Positions 52,863 through 64,000 of a stretch of 64,000 nucleotides of DNA are shown here, piece by piece; the stretch's first letter is position 1, and the number at the start of each line of letters is the position of its first letter. Under the pieces are notes generated by a model. The model worked only from the letters and a program-made list of their open reading frames with translations. It had not been told where the DNA came from and made no database searches. The DNA is taken from contig NC_087062.1 in the NCBI RefSeq assembly GCF_963678635.1, positions 6,002,193-6,066,192 on the forward strand, written 5' to 3'. Origin of the DNA: Symsagittifera roscoffensis. Lineage: Eukaryota > Xenacoelomorpha > Acoela > Convolutidae. The translations under genes and the position numbers were made by a program.

Positions 52863-55800
52863 TATTTTTGATAATATTAACAAAAAAAACGTTGACGAAT
52901 TGTGCTTATTTTACATGTATTTTAAGCTAATTTTATTGCAACAAACTTTTGTGAAATTTTAATTGTTCACGTTTCTATTTAAATATGTTCACGAGACGAA
53001 CAAAAGTTAATCATCGACTGAATGAACTTGATCGTTAATTAATAAAACCAACGAAAAAAACGCATCATGAACAAGTCGTAAAACAAGTTCTTGAACACGC
53101 TATTTCAAAAAACGATCTACGTACATCTATTAACCCGTTTTATTCTCAAAAACAAATCAACTGGAATTATCTTCCAACTGAACAACTTGATTCAACGAAA
53201 AGTTGGTCATCGATCACAATTTAATGGGCGTAAATAAACATTACACATAGCCAAAGCTGAGCTTCGCACCACATGCGATGCAACTACTTTTTGATTAAAA
53301 CAGCACGAGACTCAAAAATTGTCAAAGAGAACTAGAAAAACTAAAAGTAAAAAAATCAAAAAATTTTTTGTTAAATTAGCATCAGAAAAAACTTACCGAG
53401 CGGAAAGAAAACCAAAAGTTAATGAACAGCAACACTTCATGTCAAAAATTTTTTTAAAAAATCAAAAAAAAATCAGAACAAGTTTAATTTTTTTTCTTCA
53501 ATTTTCGATGGCCGAAATAAGCCAAGAAAAGAACTGAAGATCTGTTCAAGTTTTCGAAGAAAATTACAGCTCCTATCCATGCACAGGATTCTAATCTATG
53601 CAATTGTTGTCTCTAAATTATGTCAAACTTTCGGGATCAGCTCCCAAGAAATTTAAACGTAGTAGTCAAAGCAGGTTTGACAGTTTTTCGATGTCGGACG
53701 GAGTAATTCTTTCAATTTGTTTGTTTTGTTGATTTTCGGTTGCAAAATTATTTAAACATTATAAGCTTACCAAAAAACCTATTTGAGTCCTTATAGACTT
53801 TGCGAGAATGTTTCCTCAGCAAGAACACCTCTAAAACTAGTTACAGTTCACTGGCTAATTTAAGCCTTCGAAGCAATAAATTCCGAAATTTGGCTCGGCT
53901 AAGTTCTTCTAAGTAACTTTCTCCTGCATTTGTCAAATTTTGAACCGTATAAACAATTGCGAAGAAAATGACAAAAATATGGAGAAATTAATACTTGATT
54001 TGCTCGTCGAATTCATATAATTTCAATTTTGGCGTTAATTGACTGTACAAATTTCTTTAAAAATTTCATTTGCAACAAAAAAAAATCTAATAATCCTAAA
54101 ATTGGCTTTGCAACGCCAATTTAAATTGCCTAACAGACTGCTATGTTAAAAAACTGCTATAAATGAGACCAAAAACAAAATTTTAAAAATTTTAGGAATA
54201 ATCTTACAGAAACTGTCTTGCTTATCTGGCATGCGCTCTTTGGTTGCTAAGTTACGATAAAAAAAACAAGACAAAATTCTCCAAAAATGTGAGTAAATTT
54301 TTTGAAATTCATTTTTAAGCAAAGATTTTTGGTTAATATAGTAAAAACCACGTTTCTTGACTATCAAGCTAAAATATTTTCACTTATACAGGTTTTTGGA
54401 GATTTAACCCTTCTTGAACTTTGTTGGGCTGTGGGAGAGTCTTCTTGTGAAATATATTCATCATTAATTAACGAAGTGGTTTCAGCATAATTCTTGTATA
54501 ATTGAAAAAAACCAAAACGACCCATTTTTGGGGTAAAATTTTGTTTGAGAAAGTTGCGAGAAAAAATGGCACCATAATAATTCTGATAAAATTCTAAGAA
54601 AGTTTTGTTCGCTTCATTTTTTGTCTAATCTTAACCCAATTTGAGAACAATGTGTTTGAAAATTCAATTTTTGTTTTGTCCGGATAGTTTAAATCGGCAT
54701 TGTAGTAACCCCATATAAAAATCACTTATAATTCAAATTCCGCGAGTACTTTTAGCATCCATTTAGTTAAGAACGAGATGGGCTAGTATTTAGTGAAAAC
54801 AGCCAACGCAAGTATACAGAAAACAAAAACACTTTTTTTGGAAAAAATCTCAATTTTCGATTTCCGAAGAAACAAATTGATGCTTTTAAAGCCATATGGC
54901 TTTTAAGATTAATTATGATTGCAATTTTTTTGCTAAATAAAGCTCAATTTGACAAAAATATATTGGAACGTTACTTTTTGTATTTCGCTGTGAAACCTGA
55001 ACATTACATTCCAATTTAAAAACCAAAAAATCGATAACGTTTTTGTGACCTTTATAAATTTACTCCTCAATAGAGGAGTTTGCCTTTCTTTCAACAAAGG
55101 ATATGAACTGAACTGAAGAAATCAGATATACAACAACGAAAGGTTAATTTCGAGCCTGAAGAAATATTATTACTCTCGCTGAACCGAAACAAGGAAAAAA
55201 AAACATTATGACTTATATAGGAGACTGAACTACATTCATCGACACTCAAACAGAACTAGCTTTGATCCATCATGTATGGATTAGCTCTTAACCACTCCTA
55301 ACTTATCATAGCCTGAAAATGATTATAAAATACGGGCTACATTGGTATTAAGGCATCATAAAGGCTACGATAAAGTAATGACACAATTATCGATATAACC
55401 GAGTTTAGTAAGTTTTGACTGAGAAGCGGCGTCGCAACGGAGAGTTTTTGCACTAGTCAGAGTGTTAAAACTCCTCCCAGAGATCACTCGATGACAAAAT
55501 AAATGTTTGAAAATGATGAAATCTTTTTGCCTCCTTAGTTGCCATCGGTTTCCGAATCATTTTCTGCGTCTCGAACTCAATGAATTAGTAGTCGACAACT
55601 TTAGATCGATCGGATATTTCTCCTAATTTATTTTTCCACTTCTGTCTCAGTTAGCGGAAATTTACAAAACTTCACAGGTTTCCCGATATGAACTCATCAT
55701 TTCTATTCGATTTTTTGCGTAAAAGACCGACTGGCACACTTGTTAACTAGTCTGCACACCGCTTTGTAGTTTTTGTTGTATAATTGACAGATCTTCAAAT

Positions 55801-56918
55801 AAAAACCAGCCAAAAATAATTACTTATGAATTCCTTTTTCATAAAACAAACACTTCAACATTGATTGAAGCAATTGAAAATGAATTTAATTCCGAAAGTA
55901 GTTGAAACGAAAACTGAAAATTCTGTAAGATCATATAAAACTTGATTCTATCTATCTTTCATTTCTTTATGGTACATGATTTCGCTCAGAAAAGAGACAA
56001 CCAAAGAATACAAAGTTACTTCTCACGTACTGATTTTGTTGATTAACACTTACTCGAAACTAAATCAAATGAAAAAAATATATGGTTTTGAAGATCTTTG
56101 AACTACAAGAACAATTTATGATGTACATCTTTTAAATAAAATTAACTCAATTTGAGAAAACTGGATCTATGGGTAATATTTTTATTTTGGTGGAAAATCT
56201 GAAAATAAAATTTCACTTTCGAAACTAGAAATTTTTCGTAATTTTTACACTTTTGCTGTTGGATAGAGTTTTTTTCCCTTTTAATAATAGAACGAATTGA
56301 ACTTTAAAAAATCAAATTATATCAAACCGCCAAAATTCAAATTTGAGCGTGAACAAATTGTAGACTTTTTCATGAAAATTAAAACTACGACGACCTATAT
56401 GAGTCTCAACGACGATCATCGAATCTTAAAAAATGTTATGGAAAATTCGAAAAAATAACTTTCAAAAACTAGGCAGTTGAAATTTTAATTGAATATCGGA
56501 ACAACTTTATAATTTTGACAAGACAATTAAAACGGAAGGAGAAGGACATAAAACCTAGACTGCAATGTAGTTAATGTACAACAAAATATTACTTGTAAAC
56601 TGGTTTCAGAGGTAAATTTAAAACCGAGTAGGTCAGTCGTCGTTCGGCTTACTGCCAAGCAGTCTATTTACGAAGAATCAATTGCAAATTGATAAATTGA
56701 AGGAAATACGAATCATAGTACAAATTACTTTAATATAGTATCTATATAAATCCATCTATAGCCCAGGCCAAGAACTTATTAATATTTCACCTTAAAACAC
56801 AATCAACTTAGTGATTTCTAAACGGACATGACAAATGGTTCTTGGCATCAGCTTTGTACAAGTAAGGCTCCTTTACCGCCCCCCCCCCCCCCCACAATTT
56901 TCATGTATCCACATTTTG
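52863..56918. other. Intergenic region upstream of the CAP gene
   Basis: About 4 kb, AT-rich. 53062-53224 is an open, fairly gene-like patch on the plus strand (THHEQVVKQVLEHAISKNDL, then NPFYSQKQINWNYLP) with no recognised family or start. 54500-54702 is a Tc1/mariner-type MITE piece (CCCATTTTTGGGGTAAAATT and right end TGTCCGGATAGTTTAAATCG, then GCATTG and TA). 55062-55080 is a small hairpin (ACTCCTCAATAGAGGAGT). 56865-56905 carries a GGCTCCTTTACC end followed by a C-run, another MITE fragment. I see no exon with splice support. Confidence 0.45.
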
Positions 56919-57132
56919 GGCTCTTTTCCACTCCCCCCCATTTATTTCAATTTTCTCAGATGTCTTGCATGTGATTCTGGCTGATTGCGTGTGATGTTAC
57001 AATGTAATTTATGAAGAAGAAATCTGTTCACAATCGTTAGTTTGATCACGATGCAAACTTTCATTGCATTGTGACAACGTAAAATTAGTTTTTCAAAACT
57101 GAAATTCAATGTGGGGGGAGTCGAATAGCGCC
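56919..57132. mobile_element. MITE, GGCTCTTTTCC family (214 bp), diverged
   Basis: The left end GGCTCTTTTCCACTCCCCCC and core TGATGTTACAATGTAATTTA then TGAAGAAGAAATCTGTTCAC match the copies at 22750 and 57716. The right end is eroded (GTCGAATAGCGCC). The flanks ACATTTTG and ACTTTTTA could be a decayed 8-bp duplication. It lies just downstream of the acyl-CoA synthetase stop. Confidence 0.65.
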
Positions 57133-57342
57133 ACTTTTTATTCACGTGCATTACTTAAGAAATTCGGAATGTTCAAAAATACTAATTCCAAAACTATTTA
57201 GTCTTATCCATCTATTCATATGCAACGTGATAAAAACTATTAGCTACTCCTTAACTTGATGTTTACGCTTGCTTCTTTTTGCGTTGGGGGGGGGGGGTCA
57301 AAGTAAAAGAGCCGCAAGTAGTAGGTGTCCATTTATCATGGC

Positions 57343-57522
57343 TCACAACTTGGACGCAGTTTTGGCGGCGACCTTGTTGTCGTGTTCTGACAGTCGCTCG
57401 TACATCTGTTCTATCTGTGTTCTGAAGTATTTAGCCATGTCTGCCCTCTTCGACTTCAGAGTCGGGGTCAACAGTCCACTCTCAGGGGTCAACAGCTCAT
57501 CATGCAGGTAAATGGCTCTAAT
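57343..57522 (-). CDS. Long-chain acyl-CoA synthetase, last exon
   Basis: A 60-codon terminal exon including TGA. It begins IRAIYLHDELLTPESGLLTP followed by TLKSKRADMAKYFRTQIEQM. This is the C-terminus of animal long-chain acyl-CoA synthetases: the conserved LLTPT.K.KR block (adenylation motif A10, containing the catalytic Lys of this superfamily), then a basic helix (YFRTQI). The tail after the helix (ERLSEHDNKVAAKTASKL) is longer than in many relatives. It joins exon 59219-59404 in phase 0 through a CTTTCAG acceptor. Confidence 0.93.
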   Translation of the reverse strand: MRAIYLHDELLTPESGLLTPTLKSKRADMAKYFRTQIEQMYERLSEHDNKVAAKTASKL

Positions 57523-60206
57523 CTGAAAGCAAACGAATAAATTTTGGGGCCCTTTTTAGTAGTTACTATCTCAAAAAGTATCACTTTACTCGTAGGCGAA
57601 GCTAAGCTTCGCACCACTTGCAATACAAATCAAGAAAGCTGCTAAGTCAGAAAAAAAATCGAAAACGAAAAAACTAAACCTATCAAAAAAACGCCTAGTT
57701 TTAAATTTAAAAAAAGGCTCTTTTCCAGTTCTCCACTTTTCAAAATACCGAGTTTTATGTTTGTTTTACGTGTTTTTGCGGCGAAATGCGTATGTTACGC
57801 TGTAAAGTATGAAGAACAAATCTGTTCACAAAAAGCTTTTCAAATATGAAATTGAAAGGGAGGGGAGGGGGGGGGGCTGGAAAAGACCAAAAAAAGCAAA
57901 ACATGCCACGACAATCAATAGAATATGAAATAAGCATCGAAAGAAAATTTATCAAACGGTAACAAAGCCAAAAAAAACCTTGGCACAAAGCCTTTAAGCC
58001 GAAAAAAATCAACAAGACTTAAGTTAATGTCCACCTCACCCTCAAAACACAGACACGCACTCACAAATTTTTTTCGCTAGTCAAAAGCCGCAATATGGCC
58101 ATCAAACCGATATAATATAGCCCAAAACCTATCAAAAGCCGAAAAAAAAGCCGAAAAAATTGTTGTCATGAAAAACAACTTGAACTAGAATTTTTATTAA
58201 GCTTTTTAGCATTTTTTGCGATCCAGAGATGAATCAAAATTAGGTCGAAAGCCGATACAAATTAGGCCGAAAGCATTTGGGCAGAACACAGTTTTCCAGC
58301 GAAAAAAAGAGAAAACATAAGAAGTCAAGGTTAGTAAAATTACAAACATCAGAGGTAAATCAGAATACTAAAAGCAACTATATTGTTAAAAAAACTTAAA
58401 CAAACAACAATTCTACAATATGACAATTAATCCGACAAAATGTAAGCAGACAAATAATGAACCGACAATTTTTTATGCAAAACGGAATATTTCGTTTGAA
58501 AAAAAAACAGGTCCTGTCAGATTCGAAGCCAGGACCCTTGTTTATCCCAACTTTCCTGCAAATTGTTACACAATAGTTTATATCTTCGAACATATTAAAA
58601 GGCTCATATAATAATTTGATGGCATCACATTATTTGATAAATTTACACTCCCATTCATCATTCACAGAATAGCTCTCTTTTTCGACATTTCCCAACACAA
58701 GGATTCTGCCCATCTGAACTATCATACCAACATAAAGCCTCCGCTCCATCTATCTTGCACAATAATAATGGAATCACCGTTCAACACTTTCAGAGAACAT
58801 TCGAAGAATAAATGGATGATCAAGTTTTGATCCGTCCCCCTAGAACCGGCTTAGAGGAGCGGAAAATGAAAATGTTACCTTGATCCTAAGGTGATATTTT
58901 CAGCCAATCAGATTCCATTATCTTTGCTTAATATTTGGATGGCCGGTCTTAACTTGGTCAATTCAGAGAGCTGGATGTTAACATGTTCCTAATTTTTTTC
59001 CGCAAACAAGTAAATTTAAAACAATTACTTGGTTAAATACACATGTTGCTACTAAATGAAATTATCATAACAAGTAATAAATCACCTGCTTGCTAATATA
59101 CAATTAGAAATTAGCATAAAGTCAAATAAATTAATACTTAAAATCGAAAAGAACCAATGCACCTATCAATGGGAATTTGTTCGAGTATCAATGGTCTATG
59201 AACGACTCATAAGCTTACTTTTTCCAGACTGTTCAGCTTCTTTTCGTTGGCGTGTTCTGTGAGTTTGTTGAGCACCACTTGAACCAGTTTGGGTGTCTGG
59301 CACAACTGTGAGAAGGTGAGTTGGGTGCTGTCTTGGATTCCCTCCTGGCATGCCAGATTTCGTAAGGCAGTCTCGTCAGGTATACACACTCCCACACAGC
59401 AGTACTAAATAATTAATTAAGAATGAGACCTTATAGTGAATGCCAAATTGTTGGCAATATCTTAATAGATCAACGGATTACAACCAAGAGTGCACATTTT
59501 GATGTCGTAAATCAATTTTGAACTCTTTTCAGCTCGTAAAAGTTAGGTTGCAGAATCTAATTTATCTATCTAATTTATCTACTTTAAGGTTTTTGACCGA
59601 TTGAGTTGCTCAGAGTCATTTTTATTGCCAACAATTTGGCATAAATAATAAAAATAAATGAAAGTCAAAACCCAGAATCGCAAAGACCAACCGGAATTAG
59701 ATTTACGTATCATCTTTAAAACGTTAAAGCTATATAAGATACGTTACTCTTCACAGAATTTTTTTCTGTTCCTGAATTTCCTTGCCTCGAGGTAGTACTT
59801 TTTCATCAAAGAGTTTAACGTGGTAGCACTATTGCAGCTGAAATCAGTCAGACTGTGGTAGACCTGAATCAGGAGGTCAAGTTACAGCTCTTGCCTTAAC
59901 ACAATCATTGTAGTAGCAAGGATCGATTTCACAGTCTAACGCTGTGTCTTATTATTATTATTTTAACTGCGTCTACATTTTTATGTTTACCTGCAAGCTG
60001 TCCCCGTGCACGTATATCTGCGCGACCAGAGGATATTGAGAGTAGATTCCCTCAACCTTCTCGGGCGCAACGTACTCGCCCTGTGCCAGTTTGAAGATAT
60101 GCTTCTTCCTGTCTATGATCTTCAGAGTACCCTCCGCTGTCCATTCCCCTATGTCGCCCGACAACACCCACCCATCCACTATCGCCTCGCGCGTCTTCTC
60201 TTCGTC
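57343..60206 (-). CDS. Long-chain acyl-CoA synthetase (ACSL), 3' part of gene
   Basis: Three exons, 59991-60206, 59219-59404 and 57343-57522, join in phase 0 to give ~193 C-terminal residues. The enzyme activates long-chain fatty acids with ATP and CoA at the ER, mitochondrial outer membrane or peroxisome, feeding lipid synthesis and beta-oxidation. The visible part is the C-terminal adenylation subdomain: the signature DGWVLSGDIGEWTAEGTLKI (A7/A8 hinge region with the catalytic Asp), DRKKHIFKLAQGEYVAPEKV (the fatty acyl-CoA synthetase motif), QIYVHGDSLQ, then GVCIPDE and the A10 block LLTPTLKSKR. All key residues are present and no lesion is seen. The order and wording are closest to the ACSL1/5/6 type, but I do not assign a paralogue. 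The AMP-binding and N-terminal exons must lie beyond 64000, since 60207-64000 has none. Confidence 0.93.
57716..57888. mobile_element. MITE, GGCTCTTTTCC family (173 bp), in an ACSL intron
   Basis: Ends GGCTCTTTTCCAG and CTGGAAAAGACC are inverted copies. The core ACGCTGTAAAGTATGAAGAA then CAAATCTGTTCAC is nearly identical to that at 22750-22955. A-rich flanks hide the target duplication. It sits between the last two synthetase exons. Confidence 0.8.
57889..59218. other. ACSL intron with a tRNA-like fragment
   Basis: Intronic AT-rich DNA. 58505-58560 on the minus strand reads TTGGGATAAACAAGGGTCCT then GGCTTCGAATCTGACAGGAC, a T-arm/B-box-like stretch that may be a SINE head or tRNA relic. No other structure recognised. 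Confidence 0.4.
59219..59404 (-). CDS. Long-chain acyl-CoA synthetase, penultimate exon
   Basis: 62 codons, phase 0 at both ends (TATTTAG acceptor, AAA/GTAAGC donor). It encodes YCCVGVCIPDETALRNLACQ and then the helical insertion that separates the family's PD.E block from the C-terminus (GIQDSTQLTFSQLCQTPKLV, NEKKLNSLEK). Two adjacent Cys replace the small hydrophobic residues usual before the VG.V.PD motif. Confidence 0.92.
59991..60206 (-). CDS. Long-chain acyl-CoA synthetase, exon with the catalytic signature
   Basis: 72 codons, phase 0 at both ends (GTGTCAG acceptor, CAG/GTAAAC donor). It starts DEEKTREAIVDGWVLSGDIG and runs through EWTAEGTLKIIDRKKHIFK and LAQGEYVAPEKVEGIYSQYP to HGDSLQ. 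This is the best-conserved piece of the family and identifies the gene on its own. Confidence 0.95.
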
Positions 60207-60227
60207 CTGACACACAAAACAAACATT

Positions 60228-60330
60228 AAGACTTGCCTCTTTAGAATAAATATATTCATCTGAAAAAAAACCATTAACGTGTTTTTTTCTAAAGAGGCAA
60301 GTTTTTTTTCAGATGAATATATTTAATGCC
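60228..60330. repeat. Rearranged inverted repeat
   Basis: ACTTGCCTCTTTAG and AATATATTCATCTGAAAAAA occur first, followed within 30 bp by their reverse complements CTAAAGAGGCAAGT and TTTTTTCAGATGAATATATT in the same left-to-right order. Each block is inverted on its own rather than the pair being mirrored. Confidence 0.85.
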
Positions 60331-63300
60331 TTGCTTCTATTAGATAACAAATTAACAATGATGATGCTGATTATCCTTTAGAAATTAAAAATCTAAACCA
60401 ATCCAGAAATTGAAAATTTAGTTCTGAAAACAGTTAAGTGCAACACAGTACAATAGAAACATTCCTTTTTTCAGCTAGATAGAAAGCCTCCAACTTCTAT
60501 CGCATTGCTTCAGTTAGTTTTTTACTGATGATGTTGATTACGCTTTAGCATTCGCATCTAAACATCCTTCGTCCTAAAAAGACCATTAACTAAATATATG
60601 CTTTTAAAAATCGTTTATTGCAGAATGAGAACAAATCTCTCGATCCTCCAAGTCAAATGTCGTCTAGAAGCGGTTTAACTAAATTTAATCTTGCTGACGT
60701 CCGCCCAATGATTTGTTAGGCCTATAACAATGACGCTCAACCTTCGCAGTTTAATGAAACAGGCTTCCTCAAAATTCTTAGTCCAAATTGTTAACGTCAA
60801 CACTGCACTTCGGAAACAAAAACATCAAATGAGAAAATTATACAAAAAAAATACAAGAATAAGCACTGAAACCAGACTCAACGTCAAAAAGTAGCAAATT
60901 TGTATGTTCTGACTGTCATTAAAGTTGAGTCGTTTTTGGAGAAAGCAACTTATGTTCAAAATAGAGGCGTAGTTCCACGTTGCAAACAAGCGAATACACG
61001 GCAAAAAGTAGCTCACAAGAAGCAAAAAATAAGGTAAGATAAAGTAAAATCAGCCTTGAAAAATAGAACTTTTGTTATCTGCCGGAATCGGAGCTCAAAA
61101 TTGGAGACAATGACTTTCATGTCATCACATTTGCACCAAAATACTAGAAACCAATTATGGGGATAAACACTATCTACTAAATTGCGAATGCTATGAAGAA
61201 AAAAGTCGAATCGTAATATAACACTACGCAAGCAAGCAAGCGTGTGTTCAAACAATCGATTTTTTAAAATTATTATTTAATTTTTTTTGACATCTCACCC
61301 TCCCCCTCCCCGCCGCTCGCGATGTGCGTTAATACACGTAGACAAAGCGAATGTTGAGAAGCAACATAAGATAGCTTGACACTCCAGCCGACATAAAATG
61401 AGAGGAATGACACTAATTCGAAAACCATAACCAAAAGAGAGTTTTAGGAAAGTGTGAATGAACGCAAAGAACCTAAAAACGGACGAATCTTATAAAATCA
61501 GTCCAATTTCTGAAAAATGGATCAATAACTAAACTTTCTATTCCGCTGGAGCATGTAAAAACTAAAATCCATTTTCCAATCTAGAAGTAACTTTTTCTAC
61601 TTCATTTCCACTTTAGTTATAGGACAACGCACTCTTCCTTCCCTTTCAATCAAAAGACGAACCACATAAGATCAAACTTTTTCTGAACAAATTTAGATCA
61701 AAACAAAAAATCATCGCGACCTATATAAATGTATTCACTGCGTGCATTGACACTTAAGCAAAATAAATAATCCAAATACTAGATTTACCAAAATTTCTCG
61801 GTCGTTTACTTAGTTAGGTTCTCTCGAATTGTCTAGAATGAAATGGATTTGGAGAAAAACGTGCCAAATAAAACGGAACCGAACTTACGAAGCGATAAAA
61901 ACTTTTCCGAGCAGACCCACCGAGCCGGAAAAAAAAGATTTCATAACACATTGTTTACAAACTCAAAAAAACTACCCCTCAAAACAATTATTTCATCCAG
62001 AAAAATTTACACCCATTGAACGATGCAATTTGACGCCACTGAGCCAAAATAACATAAACCGAAAACTCTTAAGCCGAATACACTGAAAATACCCAATTGA
62101 AAGAATTATACCCAATCGGATAAATTATACCAAAACAACTTTCGAATAGAACGAGTATATAAAATGCTGACTAGCTGACACGCTCAGAATATCGCTGTTG
62201 GTTGACAAAAATTTTTTTGAGAAAATGAATCAGATACAGGAGTTGTTCACGTAGAAAACAAAGACAATTGTTCTTATTTGATAACGATTGCTGATCGCAA
62301 GTGTAAGAAATATCGCACGCGAAAATTATTGCAAGTAATTGCCTATTGTCAATTTTCAAACCCCATAACTTTTACAAACAAGGATCACAGGTGAAATGAC
62401 CTTATATTTTTTAGCCGAGGTCATTAAAAAAAGGCGAAGTTGCGCTTCGCAAACACTAGCGAAACACGACAAAAAATCAGCTCTATAAAATGAAAGAAAA
62501 AATCAGAATAAGCCTCGAATTATTAAAACTTTATACGTATTGACTTGGAACCCGCAACCCCAAAATTGGAGTCTCGCGCCCTGCCCTCTCGACCACAAAC
62601 ACCTAACAATCGGCAAACACTAGTCACAAATAAAGCAGCTACATATGCTAATAAATTGGCAATGCAGCAAAAATGGCACCAATTGCAACTACTTTGCAAA
62701 AAATAGTTTGGAATATAAGAAACTGAAGGCATCCACACTTACATGTAATAAACTGGGAAGCATAAAACCACATTATGTAAAACATATGCGCTTCAAAAAA
62801 TTGCGAGATACATTGAGTTAGAACAAATAGCTTTTTTTGGTTCATTTGATAAATTAAAAATCTATCAACTGTGTTAAATTATTAGTATTAAAATGCCGAA
62901 GCACCAGCTATCAAACAGCCACACAGATGCCAACGATATTCGCGACTTAGGTTAGAAAAAAAGAATATTCGTACTATTACACTAACGCTCACTTAAGTCC
63001 GCTAGTGTAAATATCTTTCAGATGGATAAACAGTTAGCAAAAAAAGGTTAGGTAAGAAGTCGAACTTTCACTTTCGTGGAAAATCGAATTAAGTACTAAA
63101 ACATAGCCAACTGAAGTTGAAAAGTTTCCAACAAACTCAAAGAAAACCGAAAACAAAGATCTCAATCCTATTCAAGCATCAACTTTCGATGAAAACATGC
63201 GTCACGTTAAAGCTCTTACATTTCAGGAATCATTTGATTGACGCTTTATATTGAACAAAAAACTTCACGAACAAAATAAATGTCTTCACTTCATCCAATG

Positions 63301-64000
63301 AAACTTAAGCATAAGGAACAAATGGGAGCTTGCATCAATTCTATATGGAATGATAATTTGAACGCGTCACAATTTGAATTAGGTCGCCGCGCTCAAACAG
63401 GTGCATCATAGGGCGCATAAATTCGTCTGACAAATTGAATACTCTGAAAGCATCAAAACTACGAAAAACGATCGCATGTTAAATATCTTTGAGCTCAGGG
63501 CGTCAATATCGTTAAGAGATATTTTCAAAGGGTTTGAGAAAAATTGTAGCTCAGGGTGTCGAAACCTTAAAACTTTCTATGTGAGTCAAAACCACTTTTT
63601 AGATTCACAAAAATTTTCACTGAAATGTGTGACTTGTGTTTGAAAAATGTCGATTAGACTGACCGGGATAACACTATATTTTCAAGATAACACTATATCG
63701 AATAAAAATCATTCACCTTTTTTCGCTCCATTTGACTTCATTTGAAAAAAACTGGGAAGTGATTCAAATCAAAAATTGAAACTTTCAGAGATCGTAGTTT
63801 AGATTAATTGCAATAGGTCAATGTAAAAATATTTGTGAAATTCTGAATAAATGTCCAAAATGGTCCTTGAAAAAAAGGCATTTTTGAGAGTAAAAACGCA
63901 AATTTGCGTTTAATTGTTTCCACTAGTGTAGGTTGGAAAAAAGTAGCCCAATAGTATAACACAACGCTCCGCATGAGTAAAGAACAAACAGACACTGTTC
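60331..64000. other. Probable ACSL intron, no exon seen
   Basis: About 3.7 kb of AT-rich DNA. No AMP-binding motif, SINE body or MITE end recognised, apart from a tRNA-like stretch at 62543-62612. The C-rich patch at 61297-61316 (TCACCCTCCCCCTCCCCGCC) is not flanked by family ends. Open frames here are short and compositionally driven. Confidence 0.5.
62543..62612 (-). repeat. tRNA-like sequence (Leu/Ser-type), pseudogene or SINE head
   Basis: On the minus strand TGTGGTCGAGAGGGCAGGGC (A-box and D arm like class-II tRNAs) is followed by GCGAGACTCCAATTTTGGG and GTTGCGGGTTCCAAGTC (B box). The anticodon loop position would read CAA (Leu). No matching acceptor stem is seen, so it is unlikely to be functional. 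Confidence 0.45.

Noticed and set aside
55062-55080. Hairpin ACTCCTC-AATA-GAGGAGT resembling a terminator
   Set aside because: Short and isolated in eukaryotic intergenic DNA with no gene ending nearby; likely chance.
1-64000. CRISPR array, bacterial operon or prophage
   Set aside because: No regular spacer-repeat array and no bacterial gene spacing. GT-AG introns, SINEs, LINEs and MITEs show that this is animal DNA.

Overview
The window is AT-rich animal nuclear DNA. Protein-coding exons are short, relatively GC-rich islands with GT-AG introns, separated by kilobases of AT-rich sequence packed with small transposons. The genes fit a metazoan: a long-chain acyl-CoA synthetase, an SLC22-type organic ion transporter, a B-box/coiled-coil protein, a secreted CAP-domain protein and tRNA-derived SINEs. 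I cannot name the phylum, but it is probably an invertebrate. Exons were chained by checking that splice phases agree; gene boundaries without a visible ATG or stop are left open.

Layout. 1-17409 (minus): one unrecognised multi-exon gene, with its ATG exon at 17222-17409 and further exons at 14907-15143, 10930-11071, 558-799 and 1-145, where it runs off the left edge. All four splice junctions are phase-consistent. Its ~10-kb third intron holds a separate same-strand single-exon gene for a 158-aa one-pass membrane protein (4672-5148) and many transposons. 17410-22038: intergenic, with a ~770-bp repeat present three times. 22039-22302 (minus): small secreted cysteine-rich protein. 25110-27674 (plus): decayed non-LTR retrotransposon. 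28119-30690 (plus): SLC22-like transporter with in-frame stops, probably a pseudogene. 32572-35298 (minus): intact two-exon B-box protein (566 aa). 36013-44665: about 2.4-kb direct repeats, probably LTRs, flanking a minus-strand Ty3/gypsy pol remnant. 49101-49321 (plus): terminal exon of an unidentified membrane or GPI-anchored protein. 50883-52862 (minus): intact two-exon secreted protein with two CAP-like halves (379 aa). 57343-60206 (minus): last three exons of an acyl-CoA synthetase whose upstream exons lie beyond the right edge.

Mobile elements dominate. The commonest family is a non-autonomous hAT-like MITE with CAGGGGCGGATCTAGG ends and 8-bp target duplications; at least ten copies or fragments are visible. 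Others are a second 8-bp-TSD family with GGCTCTTTTCC ends and long G/C homopolymers, a single 458-bp 8-bp-TSD element, a 1000-bp inverted-repeat element carrying tandem copies of its own end, a 221-bp foldback element with a perfect 9-bp TSD, Tc1/mariner-type MITEs with TA targets, a broken Merlin (IS1016-like) transposase, and tRNA-derived SINEs. Several are nested, giving a relative order of insertion.

The genes do not form a pathway or operon. I found no CRISPR array, rRNA or clear functional tRNA. The most interesting unexplained items are the five-exon gene, the foldback element, the end-amplified 1000-bp element, and the hAT MITE with a conserved tRNA-B-box-like core.
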